From NCBI RefSeq assembly GCF_049195245.1, contig NZ_JBMIRR010000027.1, positions 1,054,001 to 1,118,000 of the forward strand: a DNA stretch of 64,000 bases, given 5' to 3'. Below are positions 16,075-30,671 of this stretch, piece after piece; positions within the stretch are counted from its first letter, which is position 1; each line of letters starts with the position of its first letter. Made by a program: the position numbers and the translations under genes. The notes beneath the pieces were generated by a model, which was given only the letters and a program-made list of their open reading frames with translations, ran no database searches and was not told where the DNA came from. The DNA comes from Arenimonas sp049195245 (lineage in GTDB: Bacteria; Pseudomonadota; Gammaproteobacteria; Xanthomonadales; Xanthomonadaceae).

Positions 16075-19000
16075 TCAGCGGGTGCCGGCGGCGACCACCT
16101 GCGCCAGGCGGCGGACCGCCACCGACAGCGTGGGGTAATCCAGGCCACGCAGGTTGCGCATGTCGGCGAACATGCCCAGCGTGTACTTCAGCGTGGCGTC
16201 GTCGCGGCCCAGCCAGTCGGCCAGCAGGGCCTGCGGACGGGTGCCCTTGCGCCCCGAGCCCAGCACCTGCCCCACCAGGGCGCGCTGCTGCGACTGCAGT
16301 TCGTCGCGCAGCACGCCGCGGGCCTGCGCATGCCAGCGGCCCTCGACCGGCAGGCTTTCGACCGCGTCCATCAGCCACTTGGTGTGCAGCGCGTCGGACA
16401 GGCCGAAATACGCGGCCGCAACGTCCAGCACGGCCAGGTCCTTCTCGATCGCCACCTCGACGATGTCCAGTGCGTAGGCCAGGAACGGCAGGCTGGCGAA
16501 GGCGCGCGCCAGATCTTCCGGGAACCCGAGCGCCACCCAGCGGGCCTGGTCGCCCAGCAGGTCGGCGCGGGCCTCGGTGGGCAGCACGTCCGCCATGGAC
16601 CGGCGCAACGCGGCCACGCCCTCGGAATAGCGCTCGACCTTCTCGGCAATGTTGAGGTTTTCGCCGGGGCGGTTGAGCAGCCAGCGGGTCATGTTGCGCT
16701 GCAGATGCCAGATGCCGGTCAGCGCGTCGAGCTGGGCGCTTTCGGGCACCTTCAGGTCCAGCGCATCGATGCCGGCCCACAGCTCGCGGGCGTCCAGCAC
16801 TTCGCGGCTGATGGTGTAGGCCTTGGCGATCTGGGCCGGGGTCTCGCCGGTGTCCTCCTGCATGCGCAGCAGGAAGGTCGAGCCCATGCGGTTGACGGTG
16901 GAGTTGGTGACGGCGGTGGCGATGATCTCGCGCCGCAGGCGGTGGTTTTCCATGTCCTGGGCGTACGTGTCCTGCAGGGCGCGCGGGAAGTAGCGCACCA
17001 GCTCCTTGGACAGGTAGGGATCCTCGGGCACGTCCGAGTCGAGCATCTGGTTGAAGATGACGATCTTGTCGTAGCTCAGCAGCACCGACAGCTCCGGCCG
17101 GGTCAGGCCCTGGCCGCGCGACTTGCGATCGTTGAGCTCGGCGTCGGTGGGCAGGAACTCGATGGCGCGGTCGAGCAGGCCCTCGGCCTCCAGCGTGCGG
17201 ATGAAGTGGCCGAACGAGCCCAGGCGCGAAGCGCTCATGCGCTCCATCAGGCTGATGGCCTGGTTCTGGCGGTAGTTGTCGTTGAGCACCAGCTCGCCGA
17301 CCTCGTCGGTCATGCTGGCCAGCAGGGTGTTGCGCTGCTCCTGCGACAGCTCGCCGCGCTTGACCGGGGCCGACAGCAGGATCTTGATGTTGACCTCGTG
17401 GTCGGAGGTATCCACGCCGGCGGAGTTGTCGATGAAGTCGGTATTGACCAGCACGCCGGCCTGCGCCCCCTCGATGCGTCCGCGCTGGGTCATGCCCAGG
17501 TTGCCGCCCTCGCCGATCGCCTTGCAGCGCAGCTCGGACCCGTTGACGCGCAGGCCGTTGTTGGCGCGGTCACCGGCGTCGGCGTGGGTTTCGCTGGTGG
17601 CCTTGACGTAGGTGCCGATGCCGCCGTTCCACAGCAGGTCCACCGGCGCCTTGAGGATGGCGTTCATCAGCTCCATCGGGCTCAGCTGCTCGGTGCCCTC
17701 GGGCAGGTCCAGCGCCTTGCGCACCTGCGGCGTGACCGGGATGGACTTCACCGAACGCGGGTAGATGCCGCCGCCCTCGGAGATCAGGCTGCGGTCGTAA
17801 TCGTCCCAGCTCGAGCGCGGCAGCGCGAACATGCGCTCGCGCTCGAGGAAGCTGCGCGCCGAATCCGGGTTGGGGTCCAGGAAGATGTGGCGGTGGTCGA
17901 ACGCCGCCAGCAGGCGGATGTGGCGCGAGAGCAGCATGCCGTTGCCGAACACGTCGCCGGACATGTCGCCGATGCCCACGCAGGTGAAGTCCTGGCTTTG
18001 CGAGTCGATGCCCAGCGAGCGGAAGTGGCGCTTGACCGACTCCCAGGCGCCCTTGGCGGTGATGCCCATGCCCTTGTGGTCATAGCCCACCGAGCCGCCG
18101 GAGGCGAAGGCGTCGCCCAGCCAGTAGCCGTGCTCGGCAGAGATGCCGTTGGCGATGTCGGAGAAGGTGGCGGTGCCCTTGTCGGCCGCGACCACCAGGT
18201 AGGGGTCGTCGTTGTCGTGGCGCACCACGTCCTGCCGGTGCACTACCTGCCCGTCCACCAGGTTGTCGGTGATGTCGAGCAGGCCGTTGATGAAGCGCTT
18301 GTAGCAGGCGATGCCCTCGGCCAGCTGGGCGTCGCGGTCGCCGCCGGCCGGCGGACGCTTGACCACGAAGCCGCCCTTGGAGCCCACGGGCACGATGACG
18401 GTGTTCTTCACCATCTGTGCCTTCACCAGGCCCAGCACTTCGGTGCGGAAGTCCTCGCGGCGGTCGGACCAGCGCAGGCCGCCGCGCGCCACCGGGCCGA
18501 AGCGCAGGTGCACGCCCTCGACGAAGGGCGAGTACACGAAGATTTCGCGGTACGGACGCGGCTTGGGCAGGTCGGGCACCAGGGCCGGGTCGAACTTGAA
18601 GCTGATGTAGTCGCGGTGGGCGCCGTCCTTCTTCTGGAAGAAGTTGGTGCGCAGGGTGGCGTTGATCAGGGCCATGTAGCCGCGCAGGATGCGGTCGTCG
18701 TCGATGCTGGTGACCACGGCGTCGAGCAGGATCTCCAGCGCGTCCACGCAGGCGTCGATCTGGGCGGTGCGGTCGAGCGCGTGGGCGGCGGCGATTTCCT
18801 GCGGGATGGTGTCCAGCGCCTGGCGCTTGTCGGCGGGCAGCAGCCAGGCGATCTGGTCGTGCAGGGCCTGCTGGCCGGCGGCGTCGAGCGGCTTCTCGCG
18901 GCCCGGCTCGAAGCGCGCGGCAAACAGTTCGAACAGCAGGCGCGCGATCACCGGATAGCGCTGCAGCGTCTCTTCCATGTACGGCTGCGAGAACGGCACG

Positions 19001-20988
19001 CCGGTCTGCAGGATGTACTTGGTGTAGCCGCGCAGCATGGCGATGTCGCGCCATTCCAGGCGGGCGCTGGGCAGCAGCTGGTTGAAGCCGTCGTTTTCGG
19101 CGTTGCCGCTCCAGATGGCCATGAAGGCCTCTTCGAACGGAAGGCGCGCGGCCTCGACGTCGATCTCGCCGCGGCGCGACTGCACCTCGAAGTCCTGGAT
19201 CGAGACCTTCTCGCCCTCCACCTCGAATTCGTAGGGATGTTCGGTGAGCACGCGCAGGCCCAGGTTCTCCATCACCGGCAGCACGTCCGACAGCGCGACG
19301 TCGCTGCTGCGGCGCACGAGCTTGAGGCGCAGCTCGTCGCCGTGGCGGTAGAACGAGATGCGCTGGTCACCCGCGCCCGAAAGCCGCGAGGCCTGCAGCA
19401 GGTCGGCGGCGGCCAGCGCCGGCGAGACGGCTTCGACGTAGGCCGCGGGCAGCGCCCGGCCGTAGCGCTGGAACAGGCTCAGGCCGCGCTCCTCGCCGTG
19501 GCTGCGCACCAGGGTTTCGCGCAGCTCGTCGTGCCAGTCGCGCACGATGCCGGCCAGCTCGGCCTCGAGGCGGTCCTGGTCGAACTCCACCTTGGCGCCG
19601 GCCTTGGGGCGGATCACCAGGTGCAGCTGCGCCAGCGGCGATTCGCCGATCTGCACGCTGTGGTCCAGGCGCTCGCCCTGCAGTTCGCGCATCAGCAGCG
19701 CTTCGATGCGGTGGCGGATGCCGGTGTTGAAGCGGTCGCGCGGGATGTAGGCCAGCGCGGAGAAGAAGCGGCCGTAGCGGTCGCGGCGCAGGAACAGGCG
19801 GGTGCGGGCGCGCTCCTGCAGGCCCAGGATGCCCATCGCGGTGCGCTCGAGCTCTTCGGTGCTGGACTGGAACAGTTCCTCGCGCGGCAGCGATTCCAGG
19901 ATGTGGCGCAGCGCCTTGCCGCTGTGGCTGTTCAGGGCCAGGCCCGAGGCCTGCATCACCGACTCGTGGCGCTGGCGCACCAGCGGGATTTCCCAGGGAC
20001 GGCGGTTGTAGGCGCTGGAGGTGTACAGGCCGAGGAAGCGCTGCTCGCGGATGGCGCGGCCGGATTCGTCGAACACCAGCACGCCGATGTAGTCCATGTA
20101 GCCCGGACGGTGCACGGTGGAACGGGCGTTGGTCTTGGTCAGGATCAGGGCGTCGAGGGTGGCGCCGGGCGCCAGGTCGGCGGCGGCCAGGCCGGTGATC
20201 GGGCGCGGCTGCACCAGGTGGTCCTTGCCGCGCATCAGGCCCAGGCCGCTGCCGTTGACGGCGGCCAGCTGGCGGTCGGCGGTCACTTCGTATTCGCGGT
20301 AGCCCAGGAAGGTGAAGTGGTTGTCGGCAGCCCAGCGCAGGAAGGCCTGCGCCTCGAGGCGGCTGGCGCTGTCCACCGGCATGGTCCGGGTGTCGAACTC
20401 GCTGGCGATGCTGAGCATCTTGTCGCGCATCACTTCCCAGTCGACCACGGCCTCGCGCACGTCGCCCAGGGCGGCGCGCAGCGCGGCTTCGATGGCGGCC
20501 ATGGCCTCGGCATCGGCCTGGCGGTCGATCTCCAGGTACATCAGCGATTCGGCGGCGCCCTCGCCCAGGCCCTGCAGCTGGCCGCCGGCGTCCCGGCGCA
20601 CGGGCATCACCGGGTGGGCGATCTGGTGCAGGGTGGCGCCGAACTGGGTCAGCGCCATGCGCACCGAGTCGACCAGGAAGGGCATGTCGTCGTTGACGAT
20701 GCGCACGACGGTGTGGGTGCTGTCGAAGCCGTCGTTGGCACGGGTGGGATTGAAGACCGCGATCTTGGGGGCACCGGCGGCGCGCTGGCCGGCGAAGGCC
20801 AGGAAGGACTGGGCAATGGCCGCCCATTCGGCGGGGTCGCGAGCTTCCAGTTCGTCCTGGGGCAGGCGCTCGTAGAAGCGGCGGGTGAACTCTTCCAGCA
20901 GGCCTTTCCCGGCGGTGGGCAGTCCCGCCGGCAGGGCGGCGATGACGGCATCAAGGGTATCGGCGGAGGCCAGGGCGTGGGCGTTCAT
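16075..20988 (-). CDS. gdhB: NAD-specific glutamate dehydrogenase, giant class
   Basis: Oxidative deamination of glutamate to 2-oxoglutarate with NAD. At 1,637 residues it belongs to the 180-kDa class. It has N-terminal regulatory ACT-like regions, a central catalytic part with ARGGLRWSDRREDFRTEV and GSKGGFVVKRP, a Rossmann part with GIGDMSGDVFGNG, and a long helical C-terminus. The ATG opening MNAHALASADTLDAV is chosen; the 17 codons before it look non-coding. The product feeds 2-oxoglutarate to the dehydrogenase encoded near 45-50 kb. A 346-bp gap upstream should hold its promoter. Confidence 0.95.
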   Translation of the reverse strand: MNAHALASADTLDAVIAALPAGLPTAGKGLLEEFTRRFYERLPQDELEARDPAEWAAIAQSFLAFAGQRAAGAPKIAVFNPTRANDGFDSTHTVVRIVNDDMPFLVDSVRMALTQFGATLHQIAHPVMPVRRDAGGQLQGLGEGAAESLMYLEIDRQADAEAMAAIEAALRAALGDVREAVVDWEVMRDKMLSIASEFDTRTMPVDSASRLEAQAFLRWAADNHFTFLGYREYEVTADRQLAAVNGSGLGLMRGKDHLVQPRPITGLAAADLAPGATLDALILTKTNARSTVHRPGYMDYIGVLVFDESGRAIREQRFLGLYTSSAYNRRPWEIPLVRQRHESVMQASGLALNSHSGKALRHILESLPREELFQSSTEELERTAMGILGLQERARTRLFLRRDRYGRFFSALAYIPRDRFNTGIRHRIEALLMRELQGERLDHSVQIGESPLAQLHLVIRPKAGAKVEFDQDRLEAELAGIVRDWHDELRETLVRSHGEERGLSLFQRYGRALPAAYVEAVSPALAAADLLQASRLSGAGDQRISFYRHGDELRLKLVRRSSDVALSDVLPVMENLGLRVLTEHPYEFEVEGEKVSIQDFEVQSRRGEIDVEAARLPFEEAFMAIWSGNAENDGFNQLLPSARLEWRDIAMLRGYTKYILQTGVPFSQPYMEETLQRYPVIARLLFELFAARFEPGREKPLDAAGQQALHDQIAWLLPADKRQALDTIPQEIAAAHALDRTAQIDACVDALEILLDAVVTSIDDDRILRGYMALINATLRTNFFQKKDGAHRDYISFKFDPALVPDLPKPRPYREIFVYSPFVEGVHLRFGPVARGGLRWSDRREDFRTEVLGLVKAQMVKNTVIVPVGSKGGFVVKRPPAGGDRDAQLAEGIACYKRFINGLLDITDNLVDGQVVHRQDVVRHDNDDPYLVVAADKGTATFSDIANGISAEHGYWLGDAFASGGSVGYDHKGMGITAKGAWESVKRHFRSLGIDSQSQDFTCVGIGDMSGDVFGNGMLLSRHIRLLAAFDHRHIFLDPNPDSARSFLERERMFALPRSSWDDYDRSLISEGGGIYPRSVKSIPVTPQVRKALDLPEGTEQLSPMELMNAILKAPVDLLWNGGIGTYVKATSETHADAGDRANNGLRVNGSELRCKAIGEGGNLGMTQRGRIEGAQAGVLVNTDFIDNSAGVDTSDHEVNIKILLSAPVKRGELSQEQRNTLLASMTDEVGELVLNDNYRQNQAISLMERMSASRLGSFGHFIRTLEAEGLLDRAIEFLPTDAELNDRKSRGQGLTRPELSVLLSYDKIVIFNQMLDSDVPEDPYLSKELVRYFPRALQDTYAQDMENHRLRREIIATAVTNSTVNRMGSTFLLRMQEDTGETPAQIAKAYTISREVLDARELWAGIDALDLKVPESAQLDALTGIWHLQRNMTRWLLNRPGENLNIAEKVERYSEGVAALRRSMADVLPTEARADLLGDQARWVALGFPEDLARAFASLPFLAYALDIVEVAIEKDLAVLDVAAAYFGLSDALHTKWLMDAVESLPVEGRWHAQARGVLRDELQSQQRALVGQVLGSGRKGTRPQALLADWLGRDDATLKYTLGMFADMRNLRGLDYPTLSVAVRRLAQVVAAGTR

Positions 20989-21334
20989 TGACCGCGTTCT
21001 CGCAGGACGAAAAAAGGTGCGGAATTGTAGCCCCGGCACCCCTCCCCGGCCAGCCAGAACGTCGCGTTTGCTTCAGCTCCCCTTGGGATACGCCCCGGTA
21101 CGGCCGAACGCTGCAGACGCGGTCCCCGTATGTACCGCGTGGTTCCCGGCCGAGGGTCCGACGCACCCGCGGGGCGCCCGGCCGTGGGTGTCCGCGTGGC
21201 GGGTGATGTCCGTATCCAGGCCTGCCTGCCGTAGTGGCCCGGGAATGACAGCCCGAGGCGGGACTCGACGCTGCAACGAATGTGGACGGGCTCAAGCGCC
21301 GGTCATGACCTGAAAACCAAGGTGGGATGGATCG
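20989..21334. other. 346-bp intergenic gap between divergent genes
   Basis: No gene, terminator or strong promoter box is apparent. The stretch is GC-rich, and only weak open frames without ribosome sites cross it. It should contain the promoters of gdhB (leftward) and of the secreted HExxH protein (rightward). An aaggtggg ribosome site for the latter stands near 21320. Confidence 0.6.
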
Positions 21335-24082
21335 ATGGATAGTTCATGCAAGGCGATGCGCTCGTTCCTGCTCCGTGGGCTGGCTGTTCCGGTCTGCGTC
21401 TGGCTCGCCGGCAGTTCCGCCGTGCGGGCCCAGGACCTCCCGACCCCCTTGACGGTGATCGGTCTTGACCGGGACACGCACGAAGCGGTCGAGGTGCCGG
21501 CCGACATCCGCGCCAAGGCGGTCACCATCTACGAGATGCATGAAGAGGCCTTCTCGACGCCGCCGAAGATCACGGTCACGACCAACGGCGAGTACACGCT
21601 TTTCTACGTGAAGCGGGCAGAGGTCAACAACACCGCCGCGGCCGCAGGCAACCACCTGCCGTTCAAGTCCGCCACCTCGAAGATCCTGAGCACGAGTGAA
21701 TCGGCCGTGCTGTCGCCGCTCAGGACCTACCGGGAGTCAGACATCTGCACCAACGGGATCGGCGAGGCGGTCCGCCAACAGGGCAATCTGGTGAAGTGGT
21801 GCGACGCCAACGGCCACTCCGTCCAGCTATTCGCCGACAGGATGGGGGAATGGAATACCGACCTGCTGATCTCCCACGAATTCATCCATCTTCGCCAGTA
21901 CGAGAAGATCCCGGGGACCAAGAACGACGGCGCACCGTCCTGGGTCGTGGAAGGACAGGCGAACGGCATTGGATTCGGGATGTTCGAGCGTGAACCGGGC
22001 CCCGGCCGCCGCGCCATCGCACTCGAGACCAAAGACGCGAAGAACAGCAACTTCTCGTTCTTCCTCGGACTTCGGTACTTCGACCAACCGCTGGATGTCG
22101 ATGGCTGGAGCGAACGCTATCCCAAGGACCATCCGGAATATCCCGTCGCCAGGACTCCCGAGGACCCGAACCACATCACGATGGCGGGCTACATGACCGG
22201 AAGTTTCTGGCGGCAGGTGATGCGGGGCCGCCCGAGAGGCTTCAATGCCTACCAGCAGATGCTCGACCGCGAAGGCCCTTCCGACCCCACGTCATCGGTG
22301 GAATGGCTGCAGTGGACGGACGCGGGCCTGAAGGCCGCGCGCTACCGGGACGTGCCGATCTGGCGGGGCGGCCTGCGCCAGGTGTTCTCCGAAATGGTGA
22401 CCGAATATGCCGACTTCCCGGACATCGTTGCGCGGGACCGCACCGGCAAGCTGGCCCCCGACACCTTCGACGCGCTGATCTGGTCCAAGGGCTGCACGAA
22501 AGTGAACCTGACGGCCTCCCCGGCAGCGACGGTGCCGATCGAGATCCTGCCCTACTCGGCCCGGTGTCTCCGGGTGCGGATGCCCACCTACGGTCCGCAG
22601 GAGATCAACTTCGTCGCGAAAACCTCGTCTTGGCAGTTCGTGAAAACCCTGCCCGTCCCCTTCACCGTCGCGGCCATCGGCGACGACAGCTGCGAGGAAC
22701 TGGAGCTTGGCACCCGGGGGCAACTTGTCCAGCATCCGGTGCTGGTGCGGCCCAAGGACAAGGGCTATTGCATCATCAACTGGCAGGCGGGCTACGCGCC
22801 CCTCAACGAGCACGACCCCAACGGCCTGCAGGGCTGGCAGACCATCACGCTCATTTACGCGCCGACGCTGCCGACCGGCGACCGGACGGCGAAGACGTTC
22901 AACCTGTCCATCGTCCAGCCGGTGGCGTCCGTCCAGGCGACGGGCTCCTATGCCGTTTCCGACAACGGCGGCCCGCCGCAGAGAAAGCCGCTGCCGAAGT
23001 CCAGGGGGAAAGTGGAAGTGCAGTCGAACGCCCTGAACATTGTCCCGGTTGAAGCCACCGACGAGGTATGCGATGCGGACGATGCCGCGAACTTCCTTTG
23101 CGGTGACACCGTCAGTTTCAGTGTGCTGACGGGAGACATGGCCGATACCGGCGCCGACGTCGGCAACGCCATCCTTGGCAGCGCGAACCTGCGCTACCTG
23201 CCCGGGACTTTCACGCGCGACGGGCTGCAAAGCCTCGGCGACATCTATGCCATGCTGGACCTGCCGACGTTCACCACCGGCCTGATGCCGCTCAGAGCCT
23301 CCGGGAAGACCGACGGCGCCAAATACATCATCTCCACCCGGCGACTGGCCGAGGGCGCCACGGGCACCTTCCCTGCGACGATCCAGGTGGAAACCTTCGA
23401 CTCCGCCGGCACGGGCCAGGAGGACCTGAACTCCCTGGCTCCGAAACGGACCCGGACGGGACAGGATGGCTGCGTCACCGTCATGAGCCTGCAGACCACC
23501 GGCAGCCTGACCATTACGGTCAACGAAGGCGGGCTGTTGGTCGGGTCCTTCTCGGCAAATCTCTACGAACAAAACAGTGCCGAGGATCCTGAGGCCACGT
23601 GTCGCAATCCGCGCGTGCGCGCCGGCCAGGCAAGCGGCTCCTTTGCAAGCCCGGGCCTTTTCTACATTGGACCCGACGGCCCGAACGAGCTTGATTTCTC
23701 CCGGACCCTGACACAGCAGCATTACGACGCCGACATGACCGCGCAGGTCCTGACGCCACTGCATGAGCGGTCCGACCTGCTGCCCGACGATGAGCTGACA
23801 CCGCAGACGCGCGCCGAACTGGCCGCTTATTCCTCCTCGGGCGCAGGCTCCGGAGGGGATGTCCCGCCGGATACGGGGACATGCGAGGGAACGCCGATCT
23901 CCGCTGAAGACAGGTCGGGCTTCCTCGCGGCGATAGCCAAGGGGATGGGCAACGAGGACCCGGCGACGGCGCAGCAGATGGTCGCAAGCATGAGCGGTTT
24001 CGGAACCGGCCTGCTGGCGCCGTATATCTGCCGATGGATTTCGCAGGGTCGCCCCGACACCTACACGATGGAAGAAGAATGA
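21335..24082 (+). CDS. large secreted zinc-metallopeptidase-like protein (HExxH)
   Basis: A 915-residue exported protein with a signal peptide ending near AVRA (about residue 32). It contains HEFIH at residues 181-185 and, 21 residues later, PSWVVEGQA with E206. That is the HExxH plus glutamate pattern of gluzincins (clan MA), including the P-W-x-x-EG-x-A consensus. Predicted beta-rich regions follow, with Cys pairs, and a C-terminal helical tail. The ATG with an aaggtggg site is used; a second ATG lies 7 codons on. Base composition is somewhat lower in GC than the neighbours. No known family is recognised beyond the protease core. It is coupled to a small Cys-rich secreted protein by an ATGA overlap. 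Confidence 0.75.
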   Translation: MDSSCKAMRSFLLRGLAVPVCVWLAGSSAVRAQDLPTPLTVIGLDRDTHEAVEVPADIRAKAVTIYEMHEEAFSTPPKITVTTNGEYTLFYVKRAEVNNTAAAAGNHLPFKSATSKILSTSESAVLSPLRTYRESDICTNGIGEAVRQQGNLVKWCDANGHSVQLFADRMGEWNTDLLISHEFIHLRQYEKIPGTKNDGAPSWVVEGQANGIGFGMFEREPGPGRRAIALETKDAKNSNFSFFLGLRYFDQPLDVDGWSERYPKDHPEYPVARTPEDPNHITMAGYMTGSFWRQVMRGRPRGFNAYQQMLDREGPSDPTSSVEWLQWTDAGLKAARYRDVPIWRGGLRQVFSEMVTEYADFPDIVARDRTGKLAPDTFDALIWSKGCTKVNLTASPAATVPIEILPYSARCLRVRMPTYGPQEINFVAKTSSWQFVKTLPVPFTVAAIGDDSCEELELGTRGQLVQHPVLVRPKDKGYCIINWQAGYAPLNEHDPNGLQGWQTITLIYAPTLPTGDRTAKTFNLSIVQPVASVQATGSYAVSDNGGPPQRKPLPKSRGKVEVQSNALNIVPVEATDEVCDADDAANFLCGDTVSFSVLTGDMADTGADVGNAILGSANLRYLPGTFTRDGLQSLGDIYAMLDLPTFTTGLMPLRASGKTDGAKYIISTRRLAEGATGTFPATIQVETFDSAGTGQEDLNSLAPKRTRTGQDGCVTVMSLQTTGSLTITVNEGGLLVGSFSANLYEQNSAEDPEATCRNPRVRAGQASGSFASPGLFYIGPDGPNELDFSRTLTQQHYDADMTAQVLTPLHERSDLLPDDELTPQTRAELAAYSSSGAGSGGDVPPDTGTCEGTPISAEDRSGFLAAIAKGMGNEDPATAQQMVASMSGFGTGLLAPYICRWISQGRPDTYTMEEE

Positions 24083-24582
24083 TGAAGAATCTTGTTGTTG
24101 CGTTCGCAACCCTCCTGGCGATCGCCGGCGGAGCGGTGCTCTCGGCGGCCGGCGCGCAGGGAACAAGAGCCGACGTCACCTACCATGCGCTGCCACCGCC
24201 GCCTGCCATCGAGATCGCGGCAGAAGCGCCGGTCGCAGCGCCAGCCGCACGCCCACGCGCACCCCTGGTTTCAATGGCGCCGCCACCGCCGCGGGCCTGC
24301 ATCACCAAGACCGAGTTGGACAACGCGATGATGGGGTCCGGCTGTTCCTGCACCTGCGACGAGTACGCGAACAAACCGGTCGCTCCGGTCTGCGACGTCG
24401 CCTGCATGGGCCATTACGCGTGCTGGGCGCCGCAGGTCACCGATGCGGAGCTGCAGGAAAGCCTGGCCGAAATGGGCATGGCCACAGCGGCGCTGTCCCG
24501 GGACGAGCGGGAAACCCTACGGGGCGTGGTCCGGGCAACGAAAGGCAGCGAGTGGAGCAGCGCGCGCATGTGCGAGAAGTGA
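24079..24582 (+). CDS. small secreted Cys-rich protein
   Basis: A 167-residue product with a signal peptide (MMKNLVVAFATLLAIAGGAVLSAAGA), then a Pro/Ala-rich linker, then a domain with eight cysteines including CSCTC and CMGHYAC. The even number suggests four disulfides. A helical segment rich in Glu follows. The ATG overlaps the stop of the HExxH protein, and another ATG follows at once. It may be an inhibitor, activator or surface partner of the protease-like protein; this is inference from coupling only. A terminator follows directly. Confidence 0.75.
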   Translation: MMKNLVVAFATLLAIAGGAVLSAAGAQGTRADVTYHALPPPPAIEIAAEAPVAAPAARPRAPLVSMAPPPPRACITKTELDNAMMGSGCSCTCDEYANKPVAPVCDVACMGHYACWAPQVTDAELQESLAEMGMATAALSRDERETLRGVVRATKGSEWSSARMCEK

Positions 24583-24587
24583 GCCAG

Positions 24588-24616
24588 AAAAAAGCCCCGC
24601 CAAGGCGGGGCTTTTT
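24588..24616. terminator. bidirectional rho-independent terminator
   Basis: AAAAAGCCCCGCC, a 3-base loop, then GGCGGGGCTTTTT form a perfect stem with A and T runs on both sides. It serves the Cys-rich gene and the convergent acyl-CoA dehydrogenase gene. Confidence 0.92.
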
Positions 24617-24636
24617 CACGGGGAACCGCGGAGAAA

Positions 24637-25797
<1,161 letters not shown>

Positions 25798-25956
25798 GGC
25801 GCGACCTCGTTGCATACGGACAAGTACGCAATTGTAGCGGCTCGGGCCGCGAGGCACAGGTGTCGGGGGCGTGAAGTCCGCGCGAGGCCCGCCGGACGCG
25901 GCCGTGCGAGGGGCCGCTTGCCTTGACCTGCCCCTGCCCCGGGCCTACCCTTCGCA

Positions 25957-25982
25957 TATCTTTGAATCCGGATGAAAGGATA
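25957..25982 (+). promoter_or_regulatory. probable operator overlapping the ribosome site of the ArsR-type gene
   Basis: TATCTTT and AAAGGATA form an imperfect inverted repeat with an 11-base centre, just before the ATG at 25987. The right arm contains the aaagga ribosome site. ArsR-family proteins commonly autoregulate at such dyads. A site of this kind in front of a methionine-cycle operon would fit an SAH-sensing ArsR regulator (SahR type), which is inference. Confidence 0.45.
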
Positions 25983-25986
25983 AAGC

Positions 25987-26912
25987 ATGGACCTGGACGC
26001 CTGGTCGGCCTGCCTGAAGGTCCTGGCGGACCCCACCCGGGTGCGCCTGCTGGCCCTGCTCGAGCGCGAGGAGCTCACCGTGGCCGAGCTGTCGGGCATC
26101 ACCCGCCTGGCCCAGCCGCGGGTGTCCACCCACCTGGCCAAGCTCAAGGAAGCCGACCTGGTGCGCGACCGCCGTGCGGGCGTCAGCGCCTACTACCGGT
26201 TCAATGCCGAGTCCCTTGATCCGGCCGAGGGCCGGCTCTGGGAAACGCTGCGCGACAGCACCGACGACCCGCTGCTGCGCCAGGACGCCGAGCGCCTGCC
26301 GGCCATCCTGGCCACCCGCGCCAGCGACCAGAACTGGGCCGATTCGGTGGCCGGCGACATGGAGCGCCACTATTCGCCCGGCCGCACCTGGGAAGCCCTG
26401 GCCCGCTCCACCCTGCCCCTGCTGGAACCCGGCGACGTGCTCGACGTGGCCTCCGGCGACGGCGTGCTGGCCGAACTGCTGGCCCCGCATGCGCGCCGCT
26501 ACGTCTGCGTGGATTCCAGTGCGCGCGTGGTCGGCGCGGCCCGCGACCGGCTCAAGCGCTACCGACACGTGGAAGTGATGGAAGGCGACATGCAGGCCCT
26601 GCCCTTCGAGGCCGGCAAGTTCGACCTGGTGCTGCTGATGCACGCGCTCACCTACGCCAGCAAGCCGCCCCAGGCGATCGCCGAGGCCGCCCGCGTGCTG
26701 CGTCGCGGCGGCCGCCTGGTCGCCACCTGCCTGGGCAAGCACGAACACCGCGCCGCGGTGACCCCCTACGGCCACGTCAACCTGGGCTTTACCGCCAAGG
26801 ACCTGCGCCGCCACGCCGAGAAGGCGGGGCTGGAAGTGACCGTGTGCGAGTCCGTCACCCGTGAAAAGCGCCCCCCGCACTTCGAAGTGCTCACCCTGTT
26901 GGCCCGCAAACC

Positions 26913-26916
<4 letters not shown>
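25987..26916 (+). CDS. ArsR-family regulator fused to a SAM-dependent methyltransferase
   Basis: A 309-residue fusion. Residues 1-90 form an ArsR winged helix with the recognition region AQPRVSTHLAKLKEADLV. Residues about 130-309 are a class I methyltransferase with motif I DVLDVASGDGVLAEL and motif IV-like FDLVLLMHAL. The metal-binding cysteines of classic ArsR are missing, so the ligand is more likely SAM or SAH bound by the second domain. The stop overlaps the TTG start of metH. Known SahR-type ArsR proteins control the SAM cycle in Proteobacteria, so control of metH by this protein is a reasonable hypothesis. Confidence 0.87.

Positions 26917-30667
<3,751 letters not shown>

Positions 30668-30671
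<4 letters not shown>

Noticed and set aside
16045..20991. An open frame of about 1,650 codons on the plus strand across the whole gdhB gene
   Set aside because: It is the antisense shadow of a high-GC coding sequence. The peptide is rich in His, Gln, Val and Gly without any family motif, and the minus strand encodes a full-length, motif-complete glutamate dehydrogenase.
25798..25986. Possible SAM or B12 riboswitch ahead of the metH operon
   Set aside because: The 189-bp gap has no extended set of paired helices or conserved riboswitch core that I can recognise. Only the small dyad next to the ribosome site is evident.
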